Source: Rhabditoides inermis (Eukaryota > Nematoda > Chromadorea > Rhabditida > Rhabditidae). From it: a stretch of 64,000 nt of DNA. The position numbers and the translations under genes were made by a program. Each line of letters begins with the position of its first letter. Positions within the stretch are counted from its first letter, which is position 1. The DNA is taken from contig CAWZYM010000252.1 of assembly GCA_963966185.1 (NCBI GenBank), forward strand, positions 207,501 through 271,500, in the 5' to 3' direction. The notes below the pieces were generated by a model. That model had not been told where the DNA came from. It did no database searches and worked only from the letters and a program-made list of their open reading frames with translations. Positions 1 through 14,300 of the stretch are shown in pieces.

Positions 1-2590
<2,590 letters not shown>

Positions 2591-2617
2591 TGTGACCGGG
2601 CTGAAACAAAGCGGGCT

Positions 2618-2674
2618 CTCTCTCTCTCTCTCTCTCTCTTTTTCTCGCTTTCTCTCTTTCTTTTTCTTTCTCTC

Positions 2675-2731
<57 letters not shown>
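2618..2731. repeat. (CT)n pyrimidine microsatellite
   Basis: A nearly pure CT tract with scattered extra T residues. Open frames across it are serine/leucine or arginine/glutamate low-complexity artefacts, not genes. A short (CA)n tract follows near 2922-2940 and a (GA)n tract near 3228-3262. Confidence 0.95.
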
Positions 2732-2734
<3 letters not shown>

Positions 2735-3062
2735 CACACAGCAATCGGTGTTGTAATAATGTGCGTGCATGCCTTCCGTCCACTCGACCATGCATTGTTA
2801 GTGTGCGGTCGAGTTGAGCCCGGAGCATCGATTCCGGGAGCATCCCACTCTCTGGCCCTCCACTCGTGCCACACTCTCTCGCCCCTCTCTGACATGCTCA
2901 TCTCACGCTTGCAACATGTGCACACACACACACACACACCCACTCTCCTTTCGTGTCCGCTCGTTTGCCCTCTTTTCTCTGTGATTCCGAACTGCGTGTT
3001 TTCGCTCTCCAAAACTGGCTCGCCCATCAAAGTGTGCTCGACTGTGAATCACAGTCGATATT

Positions 3063-3097
3063 TTTCGCGAACCACGGCTGCAGTGTGGTTCGCGAAA
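3063..3097. other. Perfect 13-bp inverted repeat (hairpin)
   Basis: TTTCGCGAACCAC at 3063-3075 is the exact reverse complement of bases 3085-3097, with a 9-base spacer (GGCTGCAGT). It lies about 770 bp upstream of the GNAT gene start. The function is unknown. It could be a regulatory palindrome or the end of a small element. Confidence 0.7.
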
Positions 3098-3229
3098 CAA
3101 AAAAAAACGATTGTTTGCCATTTATAGGCGGCAGTCGGCCTTTCTGCACCGCGATAGTCTTTTCATAATTTCATATGATATCACGTGACCACCGATTGCG
3201 AGAGTGTGAAGGAGAAAGTAAGATAGTGC

Positions 3230-3261
<32 letters not shown>

Positions 3262-3861
3262 TTAGATATTGGTGTAGACGTACTGATACACACGTACTCC
3301 ACCCGTTTTCTTCCCATCCTTTCACTTCCCGCTCCGATGTTTAACCACGACAGCCGTTTTCCGTGAATTCTCCCCTCTAATCGCTTAAACAAGACGTTTT
3401 AGTGTTCGCTAATCTATTCCGGGTGTTTTCTTACTGTTTTTCCGTTAATGGTACCATGTAATAATTTTGCTGCTAATGTCTGAAACATGGCGTATCACTT
3501 GAAAGGGTATGTAGGAGTGAATTACGTTTGACGTAGATCTTTCAAAGCAGGCTCCCTTTTAATTAGTTCACTGTCGTCCAAACGTCACAAAAAAGAGTCT
3601 TTTCATTAGGTCAGCACACGTTTACGAGGTCAGCTGGCAGAGAATAGTTGGAAATGAAACAAGTTGCTCGAATTGCAGTTGGTTAGCCTACTGAAAACAG
3701 TTACGTCACTTGTTTGCGCAATAGTTTTGACTTTCTTTCTAATATTAGTTTGTCTGTTGCGATCTTTATTAGAAAACAACGATTCGTGTATCTTTATTGT
3801 TACTTCGGTCTTATTCATTTTCTATTAATAGCTGTTTGTACTCTTTTATATAGTTTTCAGT

Positions 3862-5053
3862 ATGGATGTCGAGCTCACGTACGAAATAGCGGATGGCTCG
3901 AATTTCGATGAGATCCGGTGCTTTCTCAACGACTACTTTCTTAAAGAAGAGCCTCTGAACAGGGTAAGAACACCCAAAATAAAATTAACTTCGAGTGATA
4001 AACTTCGAGTGTTGGGAAAAGGGGAGGTGGTCAGCTGCGGTTCGAGTTAGACAACTTTGGATATTTTATTGCACCGATCTGTGAAACATAGAACATTTGT
4101 TGTGAAAAAAACAAAATGTAAATTAAAACCTAAATGATATTTCAGGCGCTGTGTGCTTCTGTAGCAGACGTAGAACAAGTGTTCTCGGACACAATCAAAC
4201 GATCTCTCCGCCACCCATTCTCAACTATCGTCCGCAACAAGAACCAAAACAGTTGCGTTCTTTTATATTTTTAAACATTAATTTATTATTCTTTTATTCA
4301 TTATTCTTCTTATTTTCCCCGCGGCGTGCGGTCGGGTCCTCATTTTGCCCCGCCGCCGCCGAATGTTCGGTCATCGACAAGAATCCTTCCCGAGTAACCA
4401 GTGAGGCGGCGGGAAGTACCCTCATGTGGAAGCAGCCATGGCGCGAGGAGGTACCACTTGGCATGGAAGCAAAGGAAAACCCGGAGCTCTACGCGTCAAG
4501 AATGGTACTCTAATGGTCCAGAAATGATTACAAGTATCGTCTTGCCGCCACTCTAGTACCTTAGGCACTACTGTATCATTATGATTGTGTTCAGATATAA
4601 CGATTCCGGATAAACGATTGATTGATACAATAATTTCAAATGACAATACGATTACTATGTTAAATAAGTACTGTTTTTTTGATAGATGGTTTGAAACCAG
4701 TTTTGACCAAAAATCAATCCAATCCGACTAGACGACTAAATTTCGTCAGGCAAGAAAGTTTAATAGTCGTTTCGGAATATGTATAAATTATTAATGTTCA
4801 CGTACATAGTTGCGTAGATCTAAATACTACTTACTTTTAACATCTGGAATAGCGTTATTAGATGTGTTTGAAACAAAGTTCTCGGTCTTTTAACTATCTG
4901 TTCACCATAACGCGCGAATACATGAAGGATGAAGGATATAGGAATTGCAACCAAAACGTTTGAACCAGATTGATATTCTTTTTCATTCTCTCTTTCCTTT
5001 TTCATTTCACTTTCTCTCTCCTCTCCGACTCTGACTTTCCTTTTCCCCTTCTC

Positions 5054-5105
<52 letters not shown>

Positions 5106-5124
5106 CCCCATTCCTTCCCTCCCT

Positions 5125-5171
<47 letters not shown>

Positions 5172-5754
5172 TCTCTCACGTGCAGTGAGGGCACTACATC
5201 AGGTTGTTATGTGTTTAGGGTTTCGGGTAGCTCTAACAATTCTCTATCTGCAGACTGTACAGGTACACACGTTTTCCAGCCCTGTCATTTTGTGTTCATT
5301 ACAAATGGCAAATCACGAGCATGGAAACACGTGCTGTGTTGTGACCATGTGATTGTACCTGTAGGCACAGCGAGAGAGCATAAGCCAGCAGATACAATGG
5401 TAGTGTACTTTCAGCCAGAACACATCTTGACACGTGTGTTTGCAGACGAGATGGCAGGTGTGATGCTGTGTTCTGTGATGCGCAGGGACGACCCGCCGGC
5501 AGAAGAACCCGACTTCGTCTTCACTGACGCCTGCAACGCCATCGGTACTGTTCTCAGCGGACTCTGGCTTGTCTGATTATATTTGGAATATGGAAACTGC
5601 AACTTTCGTATATGGAAACTGCAACGAGTTGTTCTCGAGTTTTGCGACGATGTATGTAGTTAATGTAGTTTCTCTACCTGAATGGTGTAATCAGTTCTAT
5701 GATGTTAAAAGTGCAATAGCACAGAGTTCTGTGTCCATTCCTTCTTTTCCCGCG

Positions 5755-5800
<46 letters not shown>

Positions 5801-7592
5801 CTCTCTCCCCCCTTTTCTCTCTTTTCTGCACCGCTGTTCCCACCTGTCAGAAACTGCATGTACAGAGAGTTTCACGTGAAATTTGGAAAATCGTTAGCTG
5901 AATGCGAATCAGACTCGGACAGGTGCAAACTCACTTGAAATTGTCTTTTGAGTGTCACATATTTAGACATGAACGTTCGAAGGCCTTTCAGTGAACTATT
6001 AATAACAACAGTGCAATACTGTATGAGAAACTGTACAAGAAAAGAAGACTGTATGAGAGAGAAAAAGAGTGTAGAAAAAAGAAGAAAAAACATTAAAAAT
6101 TGCAATGAACAACAGTTCGTATGAATACAAACTTCGCAAGTGAAACACCCACTTTGAAAGCCCATTTTAGGTGAGTTGTTGAACAAGCTGCACGACTCTT
6201 TCTGGGAGCTGGCCCCGAAGGAAGTGAACGCCGTGCTGCACAGGTGAGTCCAGTCGCCTGATCGAAGAGACATGATGTTTTCGCGTTCCAGAGAGATCTG
6301 CTCGGTTCGCTCCAAGTACCAGCGTCGCGGAATCGCTACCGTACTACAGTCAAAGCACATCGAACCGGAAACGCTAAAGGTAACGTCTCATCATCGAAAG
6401 TGGTCACGCAAAATGAAGACTCCGAGCAACCGTGATCATTTACATGATATCGTGAAATTGGAAAATTTCGCTTGTGTAACGGTAACCAAAAACAAACTAC
6501 GTGGCCACACTACAAAATTACGAAGACAAAATTCTCTCTCTCTCCAATTTGGCTTTTAATAGGATTTTACTTGTCTTAATACTAACTAGCCTGGAGCCCA
6601 CTACTAGTAAACTAGTTCATGACACTTTTACTACTAGTGGGGCTCAAGGCGAGAAATTTCACTTGTTTCTACAGAAATCATTTCGAATACGGATCGTACA
6701 CGTACTGTATCAAACTTTTCGCAATCATCTGTGCCGCTGCACCTATGTACCGGAACTAATGATTTTTTTTCCAAATGATGCTATTCACATTTCTCATTAC
6801 ATTTGTAGACCTGATATTCTTGAGAGAAAACGAGAAGAAACACATGTTGCGAACTGAGTACGTCACCATTCTTTCAGAGGGAATTCTCGCATGTTCGCGT
6901 TGTTTTTCGGGGTTGCAAGGTGTTTTTCGTGAAAAAAGTCGGGTGGTTACTAGAAGCCAACCATAACACAAACAAATATCTTCAAATCACACTGATTCGT
7001 TGTGGAGTTGTGATTTCTTAGAAGTGAATGAGAATGACGCTTTCAGTCGGCTGGAATCCAGGGCATCGTCTCGGAGACGTCATCTCTCGCCAATCAGAGA
7101 CTACTGGCGAGAAAGGGGTTCCAGGTAGGTACAAAAATAATTGTACCTCCATATGTTTACATGTTATGTTGCGGCAAACTGAAGTTCTCTAATTATAAGA
7201 TTATAAATTATAAATAACCCATGTTAGTGTCAGTCTGGCACGTTTTTTCTATAACATTATGAGGTTGTAGCGACATAAACAAACGTAGAATAGAAACTTG
7301 GACGTGACATTTTTCATTAGAACACCTGTTATGTTATCGGCTTTTTCTATATTGTATCACACTCATGGAAATCAAGACTGTGCTTGCAAATGGGGGCTAT
7401 TCACAATCTCTTGCGTGGTAAATTGGAGAAGAGACTGACTGAGAGGAGAAAACACACAAAAAAATCACAATGTATTTGTTTCAGCCGCTTCGGGAGATTC
7501 TGCATAAAGACTTTGTGGATGCGAATGGGAAGCAGAGAATCAAGTGCGACGACGGAACGGACAGGGCTGTACTCAACTTCCTGCCACTCTGA
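3862..7592 (+). CDS. Arylalkylamine N-acetyltransferase-like GNAT protein
   Basis: GNAT-fold enzyme expected to transfer acetyl from acetyl-CoA to a small amine. Seven exons give 217 residues, normal for this family: 3862-3963, 4146-4251, 5446-5544, 6171-6243, 6292-6379, 7047-7124 and 7485-7592. Phases agree at every junction. The N terminus has the family-type acidic start and a DYFLKEEPLNR segment. GVMLCSVMRR forms the central strand. SKYQRRGIATVL is the acetyl-CoA pyrophosphate-binding loop (Q/R-x-x-G-x-A type), followed by a typical ARKGF turn and the C-terminal strand NFLPL. The ATG follows a TTTTCAG acceptor by one base, which suggests trans-splicing. The donor of exon 2 (GTTGCG) is weak and is the least certain junction. 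Poly(A) signal AATAAA at 7873. Intron 2 contains a retroposon copy and a long CT tract. The substrate cannot be told from sequence. Confidence 0.86.
4405..4625 (+). mobile_element. SINE-like retroposon, copy 1
   Basis: About 220 bp closely matching an inverted copy at 17146-17436. In a 110-bp core the two differ at about four positions. Both begin with GGCGGCGGGAAG and end in a GATT-type simple repeat. A 35-codon open stretch ends both cores, but the four differences all change the amino acid, so I do not regard it as a conserved protein. It lies in intron 2 of the GNAT gene. No clear target duplication is visible at this copy. Confidence 0.7.
5059..5176. repeat. (CT)n microsatellite in GNAT intron 2
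   Basis: Long pyrimidine tract, mostly CT with a few TTT and CCC breaks. A second CT tract is at about 5757-5798 in the next intron. Confidence 0.95.
6594..6646. repeat. Imperfect inverted repeat in GNAT intron 5
   Basis: GAGCCC-ACTACTAGTAAA and its near reverse complement are separated by about 17 bases, giving an 18-bp stem with small mismatches around two CTAGT cores. Intronic position; no known family recognised. Confidence 0.55.
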
Positions 7593-8361
7593 ACTACATT
7601 TCGCATATTCATATCTTCCATATCTATTCACTTACATGTGGAAACAACCACAACAAATGAACAGGGTGGTTTCGATAACTAATTCATCTCTATAATTCTA
7701 CATTCTGTTTCGTATTGAATCATGTTTGATGCGAGATTTAAAAAATAACGTGGTTCTGTAAATAACTTCTAGAATTGGTTTGCATCCAAATATTCAAAAA
7801 ACTGTCAGATTATGCAAATGTAATGTGTCTGTGAAAACTGTAGAGTATAAAGTTACAGTTTTTCAGACATCAAATAAATATATTGCCAAACATGTGCCTA
7901 TAAACAAATGTAATTCCTGTTGCAACTACGTGATACTGTGAAGCTGTGGTCCATTTGTAAGAAAAGCTCCTATTTGTCAAAGCACCCAACAAATCAGATT
8001 AAAAGCACCCAAGGACCCAAGATTAACTTTTTTCTTTTGTTTTTTCCTCGCCCCGACCACATATAAAAACAATCTTTATCTCTAAAATCAATAAATAATC
8101 TCAATAGCAAACTTTACAATCATCATTATTACCAATAGCCAACCATACACCATCACAACACTTTTTGAAAACATATAGCCTATGAAAATCGTAGTACAGA
8201 AAGATCCTATGCACAGTGCTACACAGAGTCGATGAGAATCGAAAGAGAGGGGGGGGATGAGTGAGGGCCAATGCATGTATACACACCCGCACGGAGAACA
8301 ACCAGCATGCAGCATATCAGAAGAGGGGAGGCACCGGGAGGGAGAAGGGAGCGAGAGGGGC
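7593..8361. other. Convergent 3' regions of the GNAT and ephrin genes
   Basis: No gene. It holds the GNAT 3' untranslated region with AATAAA at 7873-7878, one ATGCAAAT octamer near 7814, and presumably the 3' end of the minus-strand ephrin transcript. Confidence 0.6.
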
Positions 8362-11300
8362 TCACAGCAGGAGCAGCAGGGCAGCCGACACGGCAGCCAG
8401 CCACCCACTGCCCCGCACACCCGCGTTCGCCTCCGAGTCCTCGAAGCCTATCTGGTAGTCGCGGATGTCGTCAGTGTCCACGTCAGAAGACGAACGGAAC
8501 TCGGCTGCCTCCTGAAAGTGCACGTTGAAAAGACGCAATCAAATTGGATATCAATAAAACATTGCGAAATTGGAACATGTCTCACCCCGTTGAACTCTCC
8601 GCCGATGGTGTTATCCCTGTCGTGGTGGTAGGCTGTGGCGGAGAGGAAGCTGTCGTCCTTGACCTCCTTGATCAAAGACTGCAGCATCAGACGCAACTGA
8701 TCGTCCCGCACTCCCGCACGGCGCAGATTAGCAGTCTCTTCGCGGGTCGGCACCACAAAGCGAGGGTTGTCTGGAAATATGAAACATCAAGCCATCTTCG
8801 AATCTAAGCACTCAATCAATCGATCAATACTCACACTTCCTGTCCCCCTCTCTCGGTAGCTCCTCAACGGGAGCGGGAGCAGTCGTGGTGGTGGTGGTAG
8901 GAATGGCAGTGGTCTTCTCCTCGTCTGCCTCCAGCACCTACAATCACTCCAGTAATAACAACCAGTAATAACAATACATCATACAATCGATAAATCGATA
9001 ACCACCCACTCACCTCGATGCGCACCCGCATGTTCTTCTTCATGCACAGCCCGCCTATGGTGGCATGCACTCCGTCAGGGCGGCCAGAGGAAGTCGCTGC
9101 AACATCATGAGGTTAACCACGCAATCATTCAATCTATCAACAATAACAACTCTCACACTACTCACACAGCCAGTGGAACACGTCTCCCGGCTTGAACTCG
9201 AGTCCGTTCGGCAGCGGAGAGAACTTGCGAACGGGCTGAAAAAATGCAATCAATTTACTAAATTAATTCATTACTTGCGACACATATAATCGTATCACAC
9301 AATAAACCAATCAATCAATCGATACTGACAATGACGTGGTGCTGGTTCCTGTTGTTGTCGGAGCAGGAGACGACGATGCGCCTCGGCCCGTCTCGCATAC
9401 ACTCCAGCAGACCCATGTCGGACACCTGAAAAGAGGTGGTGCTCTCCGAATATCGGAAATGGCCGCATTGATTTGATGGTGATCATGATGAGCAACTTGC
9501 GGTTGTTACCGTGACTGACCTGTCCAATGAGGAGCACCTCTCCGCTGCCTCTCCTGGGACACTCTATGCGGATCGAGTCGCCCATCCGGACTCGCAGATG
9601 CGGCACGCCCTCCGACTCGTACCACTGAGAGATAGAGAACCTGCAACAACAAACATTAGTAAGTCATAGTAACTCGACATCTGTTTCAATCAAAGAGATC
9701 AAGACGCCGTGCGCGACCCTGTAATCATTTGCGTGTAACCCACACCGTCTTCTGTCGCAACACCCTCTCATTACGCCACATGCATTGTTCTCTGTCCCGT
9801 CTGCTATTGTTCCCGTCTCAATCTGATTAGCCGGCGCCACTTGCGCAACGCCTTTCATCCCGCCGACAAGCGACAACCACCGCCCGCACACTTCCGGTCA
9901 ATACCCTCTCTCCAGACAAGGGGGCATGGATGCCAGCCACAAAGCAGGCCACTTTGCCACTCGACACAGATCCCTGCTCTCCCCTTGTCCCACGTCCTAC
10001 CGACCACTCGAGAGCTATTCGCTTCCTAGTACATTCAACCACCATTAACCATTATATCCCTATGAAATTGGCCCAATCACGCAATCACAGATATCATACG
10101 ATATCCATGAAACGGATGATTCTCCGTACAGATGTTGAAAGTCAAAAGTGTTTGTTTTGTATCTTTCCACATTTCTTCTGATGCAATGTGCACCTGGCCT
10201 GTCTACCATCCTGGTGCTGCTCCAACAACTCCCCACAGCTGGCTAATGGGCTAATGAGTGGTTATCGCTGTCCCCCAGCCTGCTTCGACCCCAACAAACA
10301 CAAATGATTTGAGCCAATTACCGCCACCGCCAAATTACCTGCACCTACAAAACAGCACGCCATTTGGCATATTCAAATCATGTCCCCGTGTCACCTGTAG
10401 AAACACTCCTACCTAAAGACCTTATCTATTCATACTCGCTATCTCTCCCTCCACTCAATCGAGACTGTCCAATCGGGGGTCGCCACCTCTCGCAAATCAT
10501 CGCAGCCGGCCCACTTCAAAGACAGCTGCCGACAGCACACTACTGACCAATTGGGACGATTTACCGCACCGACCCGCCAGCCACCCGACTGCGATAAAGA
10601 CGAGTGGACAATCAATTGATCAATCTGTCAATCAATATCATCACTATAATCCAAACCAGTCCTCTTTTAGGTAACGGATCTGCACAGGAGCCTTGATCAA
10701 ACACAAACACATTCCAAACATGACATCTTACTGTGCCATCGCAAAACGATCTGCACACAAAAACGCGCGACACTGAGGCGCCATATCTCGAACAATCGCC
10801 ATTCTCTTTTTGCACACACCTCGTCGGTCTCTCAATCCGCCATTGCCAGTCCCATTCACTCATTCCGAGATTGTCGGGCGGCACAGATCAAAGAAGCTAA
10901 TGATGAGCATATATGCGAGACCACCTGATAGCATCTACCACGCACCGACCGGGCAATTTGTACTCGCTCCCGCAGTGCTTATCACCCCGCATCTCCGCTT
11001 CCCACCTTTGTCCCTCCGACCCACCACTAATAGGCTCAATCTCAACCGCAACATCCTGCATATGCCATGCTGCCAAACAATTATGCCAATACAATCCGAC
11101 CCCTATCCCCTCTCTCCTCTTCCACTGACGATTCTAATTAGTGCGCGAACCTCGGTGGCTAGTAAGTGGATACATCCGTGCGCGGCCTTCAATACAGGAA
11201 CAATGCGGGTCGCATTAGATCCATCCTCCCCTCCCTTCCCTCCCATATATCACACCACGCTGAACACCTACACCCGAGCACAATGCACAATACGACACCA

Positions 11301-14300
11301 ATTAGTCACGCGTTGCGGTGCAATGAGACAGAAACTCTGTACCCGTCTCCCCTCTCCCTTCTCGCAGACCCGGAAATCCAGCCGACTGGAAGGGGAGGAT
11401 CGTTGCGTCCAGGGTCACTCACTACACTATTCAAATATGAGCAATGACCGTCCACCTTGAGCTGTCAGTGGCTATATCATCTACCTGCCATTCCCTCACA
11501 ATACACCTCATAACAGTCCACTCAAGCCTCACGCGCATGCCGTCAAAACAATAAAAAGCGTCCCGACCTGTCAAATTCGATCTCATCATTCCCTGTCCAC
11601 AATCGCATGCGCACTACAACAGTGCCATCTGACCACACCAATGCCTGCTCAAATATGCAAATCACAGCTGTTCTTACTGCGCACACAAATCAAACATGCC
11701 CTCATTCACTCATTCATTCAAACGCACACACTTCATGAATCACTTTAGCTGAGGCCCCGCACCCCGCTATAGTGTGCCGATCGGATTGCGCGGGCAGAAA
11801 GGCGACTCCGGACATCCGGTCGCTCGCATCCCACGGACACCCCTCAAGGAAGCCATCCAGGATGATGGGAGAGTCGCGCAACCACACCACACTACACTAT
11901 ACAACTAAATCTCGCTGACTGCTACTCGTAAATCTCTCCGTTATCGTTCTCACCTCCGCGGAACGCGCGCTCCCCGCACTATCAATCCGCCGTCAATCAC
12001 TCATACTGGCGTGATACAATCTAAGGCAACTCGTCGATCCATCGCTAGAACAAACACATCGTCCATCACCCATCGCCCGCACTCCACATCCCCGGTGCGA
12101 GCGACAACAGCTGATGGGAGTAGCAGACAGGTGGCCACTGGCCATCGCCAGAGTTTGCCGCGCGAGATCACCCATCCCATTCATGCACAAACTGGCAAAC
12201 ACTCAGTCCCCATACAGATACGACTCAGTTGTATCCTAGTCTAGTCACTGTCTGCTGAAGTCATTTCGAAATCTGCGTGACATGTAAACAAATCACCGTC
12301 AACACAATTCCGCAGTCTTCGTATATATGAAGCCTGCGGATTAGATCCCTCTCTCCTCTCACTCTTGCTCTCGCCGCAGCCACCCACTAATAACACCCAT
12401 AACCGAGGAACCGAGCCGGCTCACGACGACGACGACAGGCTATAGACGCGCAAAAACTACATCCTTAAGCGTTATCTCGAACATTACGCGAAAGCGGGGT
12501 TCTATATTCCCTCACTATATTCCCTCACTTTACTTTCCATCCATCATCATACAACTCGCACTCTCCAAGTGAGAGGGAGGGAGTGCCTATATTGCGCAAC
12601 CCAACACTTGCCACGCGACTCTCTCTCCCTGCATGAGATGCCCCCAGCGTCTCAAATTGCTCTAGCCTATCCGGGATCAGCACAAGTGCCAACACAACAC
12701 CCCCGCCATAATAGACTGCAGCCTCATTTGCATACCACCACTCCCCAACTGTCTATCGGAGCAGTCGCATCGAGTTGACGAGCGGAGCGGTGACGCGTGA
12801 AGTCTCCCTCCTTTACGTCACCATTGATCCCCCGACAGATCTCATAATTGATCCGAGCGAGTCACCCGATCAGATCCCGCGCTCTTGATAACACCACATT
12901 CCACTGACTACCGTAACTATCACAAACTCCAACGTCGTTCCCATCGACTGATACCGTATCACCTACACGTTTACGACCTTGTACACTAATCCACTGATAA
13001 ATGAGGCACAAAACGGTGGCATTCACCAAACCGGCAATTTGTCGCCAGTGAAACAATGAGGCAGCCTTGAAAAACGAGACAAACGACTGAGTCCAATCCG
13101 CTCCGGCTAGAACATATCTCTAATACCGTAATTGGAAACCGTTAACCGTCGGACGATCGCCGCACTTGCGACAATTACACATGTCGATCCCAGACAATTT
13201 GTCGCCTATCGCCATCTTCCCCAGAGGTTAATCCCATGCATCCGCAGTGTGAGCCAGTGGTTGCGTCACAGATCGCGCCCCGGATATCACCACCCTCTGC
13301 AATGCCAGTATATGCAAATCGAGTATGCAAATGAAGCAGCGCGTGGCTTGATCCGCAGAGCACACAACTCTCGCCACCGCCTGCCAACAATGGCCACTTG
13401 AACGGATAAGATGAAGTGACACTCGCTGCTGGCCGCATAAGGCCCCGACGAGAGGGGGCAATTGACAACTACCGAACATCGCTCGGCCGACAAACAATCA
13501 GTGTTCCCTCTCCTCTGTCGTCTTCCACCTTCCACCCCTCTTCAGCTGCCACCGGGAAACAATGCAACAGTCTACCCCCGCGAACAATACGCGCCATTCG
13601 ACTCCCCGCAGAGACGGCAAATTAGCCGCAGCAAGCACCTCATAAACAAGGGATTTGTAAGGGGTGCGGGTGGTACAAATCCGCGACTCCCACGACATAA
13701 TCCCCACTGATTAGCTGATTACTTGCCCGTGCATGTTCATTATGGTGAGAGCGACTCCTCAATCCCCCACCTCTCTCACGACTGCAGGTGTGCACTAATG
13801 AAGTGCGCGAGAGAAGAGAGGAGAGGTGACCAACAATTTACGAGCTGCCAGGTACGACAGCTGACACATCCGATCCGTCCAAATGACCCGGGGGAGGTGT
13901 CCCCAAGTCTCGGGTGTCAATCCCCCTCCTCAGCTTCCCCCTGCCACTCGCGCACAATAAACACTTCCAATAAACAATCTTCCGGGCACGGGCAGCGAGT
14001 CTGCTTCCTGACCCGAGAGTCACCCCGAGTGAATTCGATTAGAGAGTGCCGCGAGAAGACATCATAAACATCTCGCGACCACATCCATGAACATAATAGC
14101 ACACAACCACCCTCGTCCGCGTCCTTCCAAGCAAACCCTCGAGATTCCTCTAATGTATGCAAATGGAGGGGAATCACTGGTGGCGGAGAGCCTTTTCACG
14201 CCAACCCCGTAATCTCGCTTTCCCACGGAAGCAAGTCGCTAACCACAGCCACAGCCACCAATACGAATCCTTCTCCAACCCTTTTTCACCGAATTAGCCA

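Noticed and set aside
4151..4513. 120-codon plus frame overlapping GNAT exon 2
   Set aside because: Runs out of frame across a GNAT exon, a T-rich intron and then the retroposon; the matching piece is repeat sequence.
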